Shown: positions 8,904 through 18,614, counted from the first letter of the stretch. The stretch is DNA of 64,000 bases from Acinetobacter johnsonii CIP 64.6 (GCF_000368045.1 NZ_KB849235.1:98380-162379), one strand, 5' to 3'. The notes: generated by a model from the letters alone, not told the origin. Program-made: numbers and translations.

Positions 8904-9707
8904 ATGATGAGCGAGCTAAAAATGGCGTTGAATCAAAGATTTTTTAACAAAGTCGTGATTGTGACTGGTGCCGCTCAAGGCATTGGTCGCGGTGTTGCCC
9001 TCCAAGTGGCTAATGAAGGTGCGCAAGTTGTTTTAGCTGACTTATCTGACTATGTCGATGAAACATTAGCAGAAATTAAAGCAAAACAAGGCGATGCAAT
9101 AACAGTCAAAGCCAACCTTGAAACTTTCGCAGGCGCACAAGCGGTGGTCGAAAAAGCCCTAGAAGTCTATGGCCGTATCGATGTGCTCATCAACAACGTT
9201 GGTGGTGCAATTTGGATGAAACCTTTTGAAGAGTTTTCTGAAGAAGAAATTATCAAAGAAGTAAATCGTTCATTATTCCCAACGCTGTGGTGTTGTCGCG
9301 CTGTTTTACCTAAAATGATTAAAAATCAGAAAGGTACGATTGTAAATGTGTCTTCTATTGCGACTCGTGGCATTAACCGTGTGCCCTATTCGGCTTCCAA
9401 AGGTGGGGTCAATGCTCTTACTGCATCACTGGCTTTTGAGCATGCCAAAGATGGCATCCGAGTAAATGCTGTTGCTACGGGTGGAACCGAAGCACCGCCG
9501 CGTAAAGTGCCGCGTAATGTAAATCCACTATCTGAAAATGAAAAAGCGTGGATGCAACAAGTGGTCGATCAAACCATTGATCGTAGTTTTATGAACCGTT
9601 ATGGCACGATTCAGGAACAAGTGAATGCGATTGTATTCCTTGCTTCAGATGATTCGTCATATATGACAGGTACAGTTGTTCCTGTCGGCGGTGGCGATCA
9701 AGGCTAA
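8904..9707 (+). CDS. benD: cis-1,6-Dihydroxycyclohexa-2,4-diene-1-carboxylate dehydrogenase
   Basis: Oxidises and decarboxylates the benzoate cis-diol to catechol using NAD+. A 267-residue short-chain dehydrogenase: cofactor motif GAAQGIG near residue 23, NNVGG, catalytic Ser (NVSSIA) and YSASK with Tyr and Lys. Two starts fit, the ATG at 8904 and the ATG at 8922 (MALNQRF); neither has a strong ribosome site, so the first residues are uncertain. It lies 269 bases after benC, across a palindromic repeat, so it may have its own promoter. Confidence 0.93.
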   Translation: MMSELKMALNQRFFNKVVIVTGAAQGIGRGVALQVANEGAQVVLADLSDYVDETLAEIKAKQGDAITVKANLETFAGAQAVVEKALEVYGRIDVLINNVGGAIWMKPFEEFSEEEIIKEVNRSLFPTLWCCRAVLPKMIKNQKGTIVNVSSIATRGINRVPYSASKGGVNALTASLAFEHAKDGIRVNAVATGGTEAPPRKVPRNVNPLSENEKAWMQQVVDQTIDRSFMNRYGTIQEQVNAIVFLASDDSSYMTGTVVPVGGGDQG

Positions 9708-9761
9708 TTGATCGTTACATTACTTTTATATACAGGATCATGTCTGCATGGAGGCAAATGA

Positions 9762-10994
9762 ATGGCTACCCTGTTTAAAACTTTGAAAGAAGATTGGTCT
9801 ATTTCAGCCACTGTCGCAGGATTTTTGGCGGTGCTGATTTCCTATTCAGGACCACTCATTATCTTTTTTCAGGCTGCGCAGCAAGCTCAGGTTTCCCCGA
9901 CCATGATGATTTCATGGATTTGGGGTATTTCTATTGGGGCAGCCGTGGCAGGGATCTTCCTTTCCATTAAGTTTAAAGTCCCTGTAATTACCGCATGGTC
10001 TGCGCCGGGTACGGCTTTATTGGTCACTTTGTTCCCGAGTATTAGTCTGAATGAAGCTGTAGCCGCTTATATCACCTCGGCAGTGGTGATTTTTCTGATC
10101 GGGATCAGTGGTTACTTTGATAAATTATTGAAATGGATTCCGCAGTCAGTAGCCGCTGGGATGATGGCAGGTATTCTATTTCAGTTTGGTTTAGGTCTAT
10201 TTAGTGCCACTAACAGTATGCCGATTATTGTGTTTAGCATGCTGTTTGTCTTTTTAGTCGCAAAACGAATTTCACCACGCTATAGCATGCTTTGGGTACT
10301 GCTTTCAGGTGTGGCCTTGAGCTTTGGGCTTGGTGAAATGAATGCGGTGAGTTTAGATTTCCAACTTGCTATTCCTCAGTTCATTAGCCCTGAATGGACT
10401 TGGCACTCCACCTTAAACCTTGCCCTGCCTTTGATTTTAGTCAGTCTGACGGGACAGTTTTTACCGGGCATGGCCATTATGAAGCTGAGTGGTTATGACA
10501 TGCCTGCCAAGCCGATTATTACCACCACCAGTATTGCTTCTTTAGCTGTTGCATGCGTCGGCGGTATCACCATTGTTTTAGCGTCAATTACGGCTGCACT
10601 GTGCATGGGCAAAGATGCACATGAGTTAAAAGAAAAACGCTATATCGCAGGTGTAGCTAACGGCATTTTCTATATTTTAGGTGGTTTGTTCGCAGGCAGT
10701 ATCGTTCTGCTCTTCAGCTTGCTACCAAAAGAGCTTGTTGCCGCTTTGGCTGGCTTGGCCTTATTGGGTGCAATTTCAACCAATATTGCTGTAGCCATGA
10801 AAGATGAATCTCAACGAGATTCTGCCCTCATTACTTTTTTAGCTACAGCTTCAGGTATGCACTTTTTGGGTCTAAGTTCCGTTTTTTGGGGCATCGTTAT
10901 TGGTTTAACTGCGCATCTGATTTTAACCAAACGTAGTCCTGAAATTTCAGCTTTAGCTTCAACTCCAAGCTCCAATCCAAGTTCTAAAAGTTAA
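9762..10994 (+). CDS. benE: Benzoate membrane transport protein BenE
   Basis: A 410-residue inner-membrane protein with about 12 hydrophobic segments, the length and pattern of the BenE benzoate:proton symporter family. GGAGG lies just before the ATG. It is the usual neighbour of benD in Acinetobacter. With the MFS carrier at 373-1740 this gives two candidate benzoate importers in the same cluster. Confidence 0.93.
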   Translation: MATLFKTLKEDWSISATVAGFLAVLISYSGPLIIFFQAAQQAQVSPTMMISWIWGISIGAAVAGIFLSIKFKVPVITAWSAPGTALLVTLFPSISLNEAVAAYITSAVVIFLIGISGYFDKLLKWIPQSVAAGMMAGILFQFGLGLFSATNSMPIIVFSMLFVFLVAKRISPRYSMLWVLLSGVALSFGLGEMNAVSLDFQLAIPQFISPEWTWHSTLNLALPLILVSLTGQFLPGMAIMKLSGYDMPAKPIITTTSIASLAVACVGGITIVLASITAALCMGKDAHELKEKRYIAGVANGIFYILGGLFAGSIVLLFSLLPKELVAALAGLALLGAISTNIAVAMKDESQRDSALITFLATASGMHFLGLSSVFWGIVIGLTAHLILTKRSPEISALASTPSSNPSSKS

Positions 10995-11021
10995 TAGGTA
11001 CGCTGTGCCTAGGACAATATT

Positions 11022-11702
11022 ATGATTGATAAAAGTTCAGCTTCTTTAACAGAAGCACTTTCACAAATAAAGGATGGCTCAACCATCATGATTGGTGGTT
11101 TTGGTACAGCAGGACAACCTGCTGAACTGATCGATGGCTTAATTCAACTCGGTATCAAAGACCTCACCATTGTCAGCAACAATGCTGGTAATGGCGACTA
11201 TGGTTTAGCCAAGCTCCTCAAAGCAGGTGCTGTGAAAAAAGTCATATGTTCGTTTCCGCGTCAGTCCGACTCTTGGGTCTTCGATGAACTCTATCGTGCA
11301 GGCAAAATCGAATTGGAACTGGTACCACAAGGCAACTTGGCCTGTCGTATTCAAGCCGCAGGCATGGGGTTGGGCGCAGTCTTTACCCCAACAGGTTATG
11401 GCACCTTATTGGCCGAAGGCAAAGAAACCCGTCACATCGACGGTAAAGATTATGTACTGGAATATCCAATCAAAGCTGACTTTGCTTTGATTAAAGCCCA
11501 ACAAGGCGACCGTTGGGGTAACTTGGTCTACCGCAAGTCGGCACGTAACTTCGGCCCGATTATGGCTATGGCGGCAGGTGTAACCATTGCCCAAGTGTCT
11601 GAAGTGGTAGAACTGGGTGAATTAGACCCTGAACACATCATCACCGCAGGTATTTTTGTTCAACACGTGGTGCAGGTCCAACCTGAACCTGTTGCTGTGT
11701 AA
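11022..11702 (+). CDS. catI: 3-Oxoadipate CoA-transferase, subunit A
   Basis: Alpha subunit (226 residues) of the enzyme that moves CoA from succinyl-CoA to beta-ketoadipate. The CoA-transferase I glycine motif (GGFGTAGQP) is near residue 24. AGGA lies before the ATG. The subunit B gene follows after 13 bases, which fits joint translation of the heteromer. PcaI of the protocatechuate branch is nearly identical in Acinetobacter; the cat context decides the symbol. Confidence 0.94.
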   Translation: MIDKSSASLTEALSQIKDGSTIMIGGFGTAGQPAELIDGLIQLGIKDLTIVSNNAGNGDYGLAKLLKAGAVKKVICSFPRQSDSWVFDELYRAGKIELELVPQGNLACRIQAAGMGLGAVFTPTGYGTLLAEGKETRHIDGKDYVLEYPIKADFALIKAQQGDRWGNLVYRKSARNFGPIMAMAAGVTIAQVSEVVELGELDPEHIITAGIFVQHVVQVQPEPVAV

Positions 11703-11715
11703 TCGGGAGAACATC

Positions 11716-12369
11716 ATGAGCTATCAAAAACTCAGCCGCAATCAGATTGCGGAACGTGTGGCACAAGATATTCCAGATGGTGCTTATGTCAATCTTGGGA
11801 TTGGCTTACCGACCAAGATTGCCAGTTACCTACCAAGTAACAAAGACGTGTTCTTACATTCTGAAAATGGCTTATTGGCTTTTGGTCCACCGCCTGAAAA
11901 AGGTCAAGAAGACCCAGAACTAATCAACGCAGGTAAAGAATATGTGACCATGCTGCAAGGCGGTAGCTTTTTCCATCATGGGGATTCTTTTGCCATGATG
12001 CGTGGCGGTCACTTAGATATCGCAGTCTTGGGTGCCTTTCAAGTGGCAGCCAATGGTGACTTAGCCAATTGGCATACCGGTGCACCTGATGCGATTCCTG
12101 CTGTTGGTGGTGCAATGGACTTAGCTGTTGGTGCTAAAAAAGTCTTTATCACCACCGACCATGTGACCAAACAAGGTGAACCGAAGATCGTAGCTGAACT
12201 AAGCTATCCAGCGACAGGTTTGAAGTGTGTCGATCGTATTTACACCGATCTATGTGTGATTGATGTCACCACTGAAGGTTTAAAAGTGATTGAGAAAGTC
12301 GACGGTCTAAGCTTTGCAGAATTGCAGGCAATGACGGGTGCAACTTTAGTGGATGCGACTCAAGGATAA
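11716..12369 (+). CDS. catJ: 3-Oxoadipate CoA-transferase, subunit B
   Basis: Beta subunit (217 residues). The glycine-rich motif NLGIGLPT and the catalytic glutamate in the SENG motif (LHSENGLLAFGP) are clear. I use the ATG at 11716, preceded by GGGAGA; an upstream in-frame start at 11656 would overlap catI and add 20 residues without family support. It works with CatI to make beta-ketoadipyl-CoA for CatF. Confidence 0.94.
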   Translation: MSYQKLSRNQIAERVAQDIPDGAYVNLGIGLPTKIASYLPSNKDVFLHSENGLLAFGPPPEKGQEDPELINAGKEYVTMLQGGSFFHHGDSFAMMRGGHLDIAVLGAFQVAANGDLANWHTGAPDAIPAVGGAMDLAVGAKKVFITTDHVTKQGEPKIVAELSYPATGLKCVDRIYTDLCVIDVTTEGLKVIEKVDGLSFAELQAMTGATLVDATQG

Positions 12370-12466
12370 TAAATCTCCCCTAACCCCTCTTTTCAAAGAG
12401 GGCAACTTCTCCCTTTATCAAAGGGACTTGCGGAACGTTGTTCCTCAGGAGGGATTTTAGATAAAG
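12368..12466. repeat. Palindromic intergenic repeat between catJ and catF
   Basis: The gap holds AATCTCCCCTAACCCCTC followed by CTCTTTTCAAAGAG and then TCCCTTTATCAAAGGGA, two nested short palindromes, and ends near GAGGGATTTTAG, the rough complement of its beginning. The whole looks like a mobile short repeat of a kind I recall from many Acinetobacter intergenic regions. It sits inside the operon between two genes of one pathway. Confidence 0.6.
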
Positions 12467-12478
12467 GACAAAATTTAA

Positions 12479-13684
12479 ATGAAAAATGCTTATATCATCG
12501 ATGCTATCCGTACCCCATTCGGCCGTTATGCTGGAGGTTTAGCCCCAGTCCGTGCCGATGACTTGGGTGCATTCCCAATTCAAGCCCTGATGCAACGTAA
12601 TCCCAGTGTAGATTGGAAACAGGTGGATGATGTGATCTATGGCTGCGCCAACCAAGCCGGTGAAGACAACCGGAATGTCGGTCGTATGTCAGCACTGCTT
12701 GCAGGTTTACCCGTTGAAGTTCCTGCCACGACTGTGAATCGTTTATGTGGTTCATCTTTGGATGCGATTGCGATGGCAGCTCGTGCCATTAAAGCTGGTG
12801 AAGCCGACTTAATCATCGCAGGTGGCGTCGAAAGTATGTCGCGTGCACCTTTTGTCATGGGCAAATCAGAAACAGCTTATGGCCGTAGTCAAAAGATTGA
12901 AGACACCACTATGGGCTGGCGTTTTATTAATCCTAAGCTCAAAGCGATGTATGATGTAGACACCATGCCGCAAACCGCAGAAAACGTGGCACAACAATTT
13001 AATATTGATCGCGCAGATCAAGACCAGTTTGCCTTGGCGAGTCAACAGCGCACCGCAACCGCGCAAGCTCAAGGCTTTTTTACACATGAAATCATCCCTG
13101 TGAATATTCCACAGCGTAAGGGTGATCCGATTGTGATCGACACCGATGAACATCCACGTGCATCGACCACCTTAGAAGGTTTAGCCAAACTGAAGCCAGT
13201 CGTGACAGCAGAAGGCACCGTCACTGCGGGGAATGCATCAGGCATCAATGACGGTGCGGCTGCTGTACTGATTGCTTCGGAACAAGCGGTTGAACAGTAC
13301 CAACTTAAACCGCGTGCCAAAATCATTGCTTCAACAGCAGTGGGTGTAGAACCTCGTATTATGGGCTTTGCACCTGCACCTGCCATCAAAAAGTTACTCA
13401 AACAAGCCAATCTCAGCATCGAGCAGATAGATGTGATTGAGCTGAATGAAGCCTTTGCGGCACAAGCACTGGCCGTTACCCGTGATTTAGGTCTGGCAGA
13501 TGACACCACACAAGTGAATCCAAATGGTGGTGCGATTGCGATTGGTCATCCATTGGGTGCATCGGGTGCACGTTTGGTGACTACGGCTCTAAACCAGTTA
13601 GAACAAACGGGTGGCACGTATGCCTTGTGTTCAATGTGTATTGGTGTCGGTCAAGGCATTGCAATGATTATTCAGCGCGTTTAA
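12479..13684 (+). CDS. catF: 3-Oxoadipyl-CoA thiolase
   Basis: Cleaves beta-ketoadipyl-CoA with CoA into succinyl-CoA and acetyl-CoA, the last step of the pathway. The 401-residue product is a degradative thiolase with nucleophile Cys90 (NRLCGSS), the GHPLGASGAR motif with the active-site histidine, and the second cysteine in CSMCIGVGQG. PcaF is the protocatechuate-branch equivalent; position among cat genes supports catF. Confidence 0.94.
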   Translation: MKNAYIIDAIRTPFGRYAGGLAPVRADDLGAFPIQALMQRNPSVDWKQVDDVIYGCANQAGEDNRNVGRMSALLAGLPVEVPATTVNRLCGSSLDAIAMAARAIKAGEADLIIAGGVESMSRAPFVMGKSETAYGRSQKIEDTTMGWRFINPKLKAMYDVDTMPQTAENVAQQFNIDRADQDQFALASQQRTATAQAQGFFTHEIIPVNIPQRKGDPIVIDTDEHPRASTTLEGLAKLKPVVTAEGTVTAGNASGINDGAAAVLIASEQAVEQYQLKPRAKIIASTAVGVEPRIMGFAPAPAIKKLLKQANLSIEQIDVIELNEAFAAQALAVTRDLGLADDTTQVNPNGGAIAIGHPLGASGARLVTTALNQLEQTGGTYALCSMCIGVGQGIAMIIQRV

Positions 13685-13783
13685 CTCTCCTTCTGATCTG
13701 ACGTGGTGTTTCTGCTCATAACACGTTTTGCTGATAACAACAGTGGAAACACTCAAAATTTTTAATGAATTAAGGAAAAGCAT

Positions 13784-14560
13784 ATGCCAAGTTTTACTTC
13801 AAATAATGCCGAAATTCACTATCAGACCTTTGGTGACCCCAAAAATTCCGCGATCGTTTTTTCAAACTCGCTGGGCACAAACTTCAACATGTGGAAACCA
13901 CAAATTACTTTTTTCCAGAAAAATTATTTTGTGATTTGCTATGACACTCGCGGGCATGGTCAGTCTTCCGCACCTCAAGGGCCTTATGATATTGAACAAC
14001 TTGGTCTAGACCTGATACATTTATTGGACCATTTAAACATTGAGAAAGCCATTTTTTGCGGTATCTCAATGGGCGGACTCACAGGTCAGTGGTTAGTCAT
14101 TCATAAACCTGAACGTTTTCACCGTGCCATTGTATGTAATACCTCAGCTAAAATTGGCAATGAACAGGCATGGAATGATCGCGCATCACTTGTACGTACC
14201 CAAGGTTTAGAACCAATTGCATCAACGGCTGCGAGCCGTTGGTTTACCGAACCCTTTATCCAAAGCAACGCAGTAATTGTAGCAGCGCTTTCAAACGACT
14301 TAGGTGCTGGCAGCCCAGAAGGTTATGCGAGTTGCTGTGAAGCTTTGGCTAAAGCGGATTTACGTGAAAAACTCGAAAGCATTCAAGTGCCTTTACTTGT
14401 GATTGCAGGGCGTAAAGACCCCGTAACAACAGTCTCAGATGCACAGTACATGGTGAATCACATCCGAAGTAGTGCCCTATTTGAAATCGATGCCTCTCAT
14501 ATTTCAAATATCGAACAGCCCAAAGCCTTCAATCAGGCCATCTTAGACTTTATTGCTTAA
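13784..14560 (+). CDS. catD: 3-Oxoadipate enol-lactonase
   Basis: Hydrolyses beta-ketoadipate enol-lactone to beta-ketoadipate. An alpha/beta hydrolase of 258 residues with nucleophile Ser95 (GISMGG), an acid candidate in AGRKDPV and the histidine in DASHISNIEQP. AAGGAAA precedes the ATG. It is the last gene of the run and is followed by a strong terminator. The gene order here (CatC before, CatIJ and CatF before) differs from catBCIJFD of A. baylyi. Confidence 0.93.
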   Translation: MPSFTSNNAEIHYQTFGDPKNSAIVFSNSLGTNFNMWKPQITFFQKNYFVICYDTRGHGQSSAPQGPYDIEQLGLDLIHLLDHLNIEKAIFCGISMGGLTGQWLVIHKPERFHRAIVCNTSAKIGNEQAWNDRASLVRTQGLEPIASTAASRWFTEPFIQSNAVIVAALSNDLGAGSPEGYASCCEALAKADLREKLESIQVPLLVIAGRKDPVTTVSDAQYMVNHIRSSALFEIDASHISNIEQPKAFNQAILDFIA

Positions 14561-14578
14561 TGATCTAGGTCTGAACTC

Positions 14579-14607
14579 AAAACAGCCCTACATGGGCTGT
14601 TTTTTTC
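14579..14607 (+). terminator. Rho-independent terminator of the ben-cat run
   Basis: AACAGCCC-TACAT-GGGCTGTT followed by a T run, about 20 bases after the catD stop codon. Confidence 0.9.
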
Positions 14608-15590
14608 GTACCTATCTAAAGAAAGCGATAGGAATGCTTAAAACTCATTATTAAAAATATGCTGGCTTTGGTTCATTCTATTTTTCCTCTTAAAATCATC
14701 AAAACTCAAAAATTGTATATAAAACAAACTGAAATTATTATGGTTTCAAAATCATATCTTCAGAATTTCACTTATTGCCAATCCTAAACTCACTAGATCC
14801 CATCATGTATAGCCGAATCTACCCAGTTAAAATGAGCAAAATAGCCAATTCTTTTCTTTTATAAATTTTCTCGCACAGTAAAATTCCATACGCAATAGGA
14901 GAATATTTTTTCAATACATTCTGCTACTCAGCAATTTTTCTATAGTATTTTGCTTATTTAACGGCAAAATTTCTCAGCGAAGAGGATGCAGAAAAACACC
15001 GTTAGAAACCTGAATTTTCCTCTTACTGTTGCAAGTTTTTCAGTATTTTTCTAAAAGATCATGACGTCAGCTAAATAGACGTTAACAACAGACAAAAGCC
15101 TCCATATACATTTTAACGTAACAAGTTTATGTTTTAATTAATGAAAGTGATATTTTTCAAGTTCAATATTGATCCAATAAAGCTTAAAAACTGAATTGAT
15201 CATGGTCGTCAAGCTAGCCAAAATAACTGGAATAGATAGATCAAATCATCTACAGATACAAACCATATCAGACTTCAGTTTTATTTTGATATACAGTTTA
15301 GCCATATAAAAATTGATCTAGATCTGATGCAGAGTAAGCTACCGACTAAGAAGTCTGAGTTGCCCTCTTTTCAAGACTTGAGTTGCACCTGTAGCACAAA
15401 ACGAAAACAAATCTGCTGCTTTTGGTCAATTTGGCTTACAATGTAAAAAAGAGTAATAATCCGAAAATTTGTAATCTTTTAACATTGTCAATTCCTTGCA
15501 AAATTTACATTATATTGCCGAAGTTTGGCACTAAGCATCTACGTCAATTCAAACAAACTATAAAAAAAATGTAGAACTTTATGCCATAAT
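14608..15590. other. Long AT-rich gene-free stretch
   Basis: Nearly 1 kb with no reading frame of substance on either strand and no hairpin followed by a T run. I see no clear gene remnant or RNA gene. Its right end must hold the aroQ promoter; a weak extended -10 (TGCCATAAT, about 15582-15590) is the best candidate. CTTTGCA (15598-15604) pairs with TGCAAAG (15612-15618) in the aroQ leader. Confidence 0.4.
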
Positions 15591-15650
15591 ACGCAAACTT
15601 TGCAGCCATCTTGCAAAGATTTATTGCAATTTATAAATGGAGCAAGCTAA

Positions 15651-16106
15651 ATGAGTTCGACCATTTTGGTTATTCATGGACCGAATCTAAATTTGCTAGG
15701 AAAGCGCGAACCAGAAGTCTATGGTTCTCTAACGCTGAACGACATCAATCAGCAACTCATTGCACAAGCTGAAAATGCTTCAATTTCTCTCGACACTTTT
15801 CAAAGTAATTGGGAGGGTGCCATTGTCGACCGTATTCATCAAGCTCAAGCGGATGGTATCCAATTTATTATTATTAACCCTGCTGCACTCACGCATACCT
15901 CTGTTGCTCTACGTGATGCTTTGCTTGGTGTAGCCATCCCATTTATTGAAGTTCATTTATCAAATGTTCATGTGCGCGAAGCATTTAGACATCATTCATA
16001 TTTATCAGATAAAGCCGTTGGCGTTATTTGTGGCTTAGGTGCTCAAGGTTATAGCGCTGCGCTCAATTACGCTCTCAATAAAATTCAACCCTCTACGCAA
16101 TCATAA
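15651..16106 (+). CDS. aroQ: 3-Dehydroquinate dehydratase, type II
   Basis: Third step of the shikimate pathway, 3-dehydroquinate to 3-dehydroshikimate. The 151-residue length and the motifs HGPNLNLLGKREP..YG (with the catalytic Tyr), NPAALTHTS and EVHLSN (with the catalytic His) identify the dodecameric type II enzyme. GGAG precedes the ATG. accB follows after 16 bases; aroQ-accB-accC is a conserved gammaproteobacterial order. Confidence 0.95.
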   Translation: MSSTILVIHGPNLNLLGKREPEVYGSLTLNDINQQLIAQAENASISLDTFQSNWEGAIVDRIHQAQADGIQFIIINPAALTHTSVALRDALLGVAIPFIEVHLSNVHVREAFRHHSYLSDKAVGVICGLGAQGYSAALNYALNKIQPSTQS

Positions 16107-16122
16107 TTAGGAATACTGTCAC

Positions 16123-16542
16123 ATGGATATTCGTAAAATCAAGAAACTCATCGACCTGATGATTGAGTCTGACTTACAAGCGATTGAAGTTAAAGAAGGC
16201 GATCAATCGATTGCATTGACTCGTCGTAATCCAGTTGTTGCAGCTGGTGCTCCTGTTGCTATGACAGCTCCTGTTACTCAAGCTCCAGCGGCTAAAGCAC
16301 CACGTGGTGCTGTAGAAACGTCTCCAATGGTTGGTGTGTTCTACGCGGCTCCGAGCCCAGGTGAAGCGCCATTTGTTAAAGTCGGTCAAACAATCACTGC
16401 AGGTGAAACACTTGGTATTATCGAAGCAATGAAAATCATGAACCCGATTGAAGCAACGCAAAGCGGTGTAGTCGAAGAAATTTTAGTGAAAAACGGCGAA
16501 GTGATCCAATTCGGTCAACCATTATTCCGCTACCGCGCGTAA
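16123..16542 (+). CDS. accB: Biotin carboxyl carrier protein of acetyl-CoA carboxylase
   Basis: Carries biotin for the first committed step of fatty acid synthesis. The 139-residue protein has an N-terminal helical part, an Ala/Pro-rich linker (about residues 38-62) and a biotinyl domain with biotin on Lys104 in EAMKIMN; the thumb segment of the bacterial family (YAAPSPGEAPFV) is present. It is transcribed with accC, 16 bases downstream. Confidence 0.96.
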   Translation: MDIRKIKKLIDLMIESDLQAIEVKEGDQSIALTRRNPVVAAGAPVAMTAPVTQAPAAKAPRGAVETSPMVGVFYAAPSPGEAPFVKVGQTITAGETLGIIEAMKIMNPIEATQSGVVEEILVKNGEVIQFGQPLFRYRA

Positions 16543-16558
16543 TAGACGGGGACTTATA

Positions 16559-17920
16559 ATGTTGCAAAAAGTTTTAATTGCAAACCGTGGTGAAATTGCC
16601 CTGCGCATCACCCGTGCCTGCAAAACTTTAGGGATTAAGACTGTAGGGATCTATTCAGATGCCGACAAAGACTTAATGCATCTACGTTTTGTAGACGAAG
16701 CAGTATGTATTGGACCGGGTGCGAGCAGCGAAAGTTACTTGAACATTCCTACCATTATTACAGCAGCTGAAATTTCAGGTGCAGATGCCATTCACCCAGG
16801 TTATGGCTTCTTATCAGAAAATGCTGAATTTGCTGAAATTGTAGAAAACTCAGGTTTCATTTTTATTGGACCACGCCCTGAACATATTCGTTTGATGGGT
16901 AACAAAGTTTCTGCGATTACTGCAATGCGTAAAGCAGGTGTTCCAACCGTACCTGGTTCTGCAAATGCGGTTACACCGCAAAATGCACTGGCTGAAGCTA
17001 AAGAAATTGGTTTTCCATTGATCGTGAAAGCTGCTTCTGGCGGTGGTGGTCGTGGTATGCGTATTGTAGAACGTGTCGACACCCTGCTTGAATCCGTTCA
17101 AGCTGCACAGCGTGATGCTGAAATGTGGTTTGGCGATGACACAGTGTATATGGAGCGTTTCCTACAAAAACCTCGTCACGTTGAAGTTCAAGTTCTTGCT
17201 GACGGTAATGGCCACGCGATTCACCTTTATGACCGCGATTGTTCTTTACAGCGTCGCCATCAGAAAGTGTTAGAAGAGGCACCAGCGCCAAATTTACCTG
17301 AACAAGCACGTGCTGACATTTTAGAAGCTTGCGTAAATGCTTGTAAATTAATGCAGTACCGTGGTGCAGGTACATTCGAGTTCTTGTTTGAAGATGGTGA
17401 ATTCTTCTTTATTGAGATGAATACACGTGTTCAAGTTGAGCACCCTGTAACTGAAATGGTGACAGGTATCGACATTATTGAACAACAGCTCCGCATTGCT
17501 GGTGGCTTAGGTCTTGAAATTGAACAAGATCAAGTTGAAGTCAAAGGACATGCGATTGAATGCCGTATCAATGCTGAAGATCCAACGACCTTCTTGCCTT
17601 CACCAGGTAAAATTGAGAATTTTTATGTGCCAGGTGGTGCAGGTATTCGTCTTGATTCGCATATCTATCAAGGCTATAGCATTCCGCCATACTATGACTC
17701 GATGATTGCAAAGCTGATCGCACACGGTAAGGATCGTAAAACATCACTTGCTCGAATGCGCCAAGCGCTTGATGAAATGATTCTGACCGGTATTAAAACC
17801 AATATTCCATTGCATAAAGATTTGATTCTTCAAGATGAAAAATTCTGTGAACAAGCGATGGATATTCACTATCTTGAAAAGCATTTATTAAAGCAAATTG
17901 AAGGAAATCAAGATAAATAA
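16559..17920 (+). CDS. accC: Biotin carboxylase subunit of acetyl-CoA carboxylase
   Basis: ATP-dependent carboxylation of biotin on AccB. The 453-residue product has the family N-terminus (KVLIANRGEIALRI), the ATP-grasp glycine loop (KAASGGGGRGMR), ERDC-like DRDCSLQRRHQK and the catalytic EMNTRVQVEH. It ends the aroQ-accB-accC run before a terminator. Confidence 0.97.
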   Translation: MLQKVLIANRGEIALRITRACKTLGIKTVGIYSDADKDLMHLRFVDEAVCIGPGASSESYLNIPTIITAAEISGADAIHPGYGFLSENAEFAEIVENSGFIFIGPRPEHIRLMGNKVSAITAMRKAGVPTVPGSANAVTPQNALAEAKEIGFPLIVKAASGGGGRGMRIVERVDTLLESVQAAQRDAEMWFGDDTVYMERFLQKPRHVEVQVLADGNGHAIHLYDRDCSLQRRHQKVLEEAPAPNLPEQARADILEACVNACKLMQYRGAGTFEFLFEDGEFFFIEMNTRVQVEHPVTEMVTGIDIIEQQLRIAGGLGLEIEQDQVEVKGHAIECRINAEDPTTFLPSPGKIENFYVPGGAGIRLDSHIYQGYSIPPYYDSMIAKLIAHGKDRKTSLARMRQALDEMILTGIKTNIPLHKDLILQDEKFCEQAMDIHYLEKHLLKQIEGNQDK

Positions 17921-17940
17921 TTGTCTTGATCCTTAAATAA

Positions 17941-17966
17941 AAAACCGCGATTCATCGCGGTTTTTT
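17941..17966. terminator. Bidirectional terminator after accC
   Basis: AAAAACCGCGA-TTCA-TCGCGGTTTTTT: a GC-rich stem with A and T runs on either side, so it can end accC on the plus strand and the small secreted gene on the minus strand. Confidence 0.9.
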
Positions 17967-17983
17967 ATTTATAAAAGAATTAA

Positions 17984-18460
17984 TCAAGGCAATACACGAC
18001 GTAGCGTTGCAAAGCATTGTTGTGCTTTATCATTGGCACAAAAATTAATAGTCGATGGACTTTGCCATTTCACAAAATACTGAGACATTTCACCAGTCTG
18101 ATCTTCTTGTGACCCAGAACAATCCACTTGGTTATTGTCAAATTTGACCTGTAAAATCAAAGCAGGCAGTTGTACATTTTTATCGGTAGATGGCTGGTAA
18201 TCATAAATTCCCGTGGACCATTCTTCCCCACTTTTAATCACAACATCACTATTACTTTTAAAATTATAGTATTCAACGCATTTACGATTATTTGGAATTT
18301 CCATTCCCCATAAGCCCACAATTTCAGGGCGAGTCGTTACACGAATATTATTTTGATTTGATGCTTGAGTATCCTCAGCCTGACTTGGCGTATTTGCCAT
18401 AAGCACTGATGAAGTTAACATGAATAACATGCCGAGTAATGTTTTTTTCATACAAGCCAT
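17984..18460 (-). CDS. Small secreted protein of unknown function
   Basis: A 158-residue product with a Sec signal peptide (MKKTLLGMLFMLTSSVLMA). The mature part has four cysteines (in RKCVEYY, VDCSGS, INFCAND and QQCFAT), which suggests disulfides in the periplasm. I do not recognise the family. Translation may begin at the ATG at 18460 or, three codons later, at 18451 (MKKTLL), which would make a cleaner signal peptide. It is convergent with accC and shares its terminator. Confidence 0.7.
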   Translation of the reverse strand: MACMKKTLLGMLFMLTSSVLMANTPSQAEDTQASNQNNIRVTTRPEIVGLWGMEIPNNRKCVEYYNFKSNSDVVIKSGEEWSTGIYDYQPSTDKNVQLPALILQVKFDNNQVDCSGSQEDQTGEMSQYFVKWQSPSTINFCANDKAQQCFATLRRVLP

Positions 18461-18614
18461 AATGTTTTTAAGCGTCCCACTAAATTAGCATATTTTGATT
18501 CAAAACATCATTTTATAACCATTTCATAACAATCTATTTTTTGTTATGGGTTGCAATCTCGATTTAACAAAACGATTTATTGTCAGCACTAGATAAATTC
18601 TCCTTTCAGAATCG

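Noticed and set aside
14608..15590. Possible small RNA or lost gene in the 1-kb gap
   Set aside because: No terminator-like hairpin with T run, no protein-like frame and no promoter pair that I can defend.
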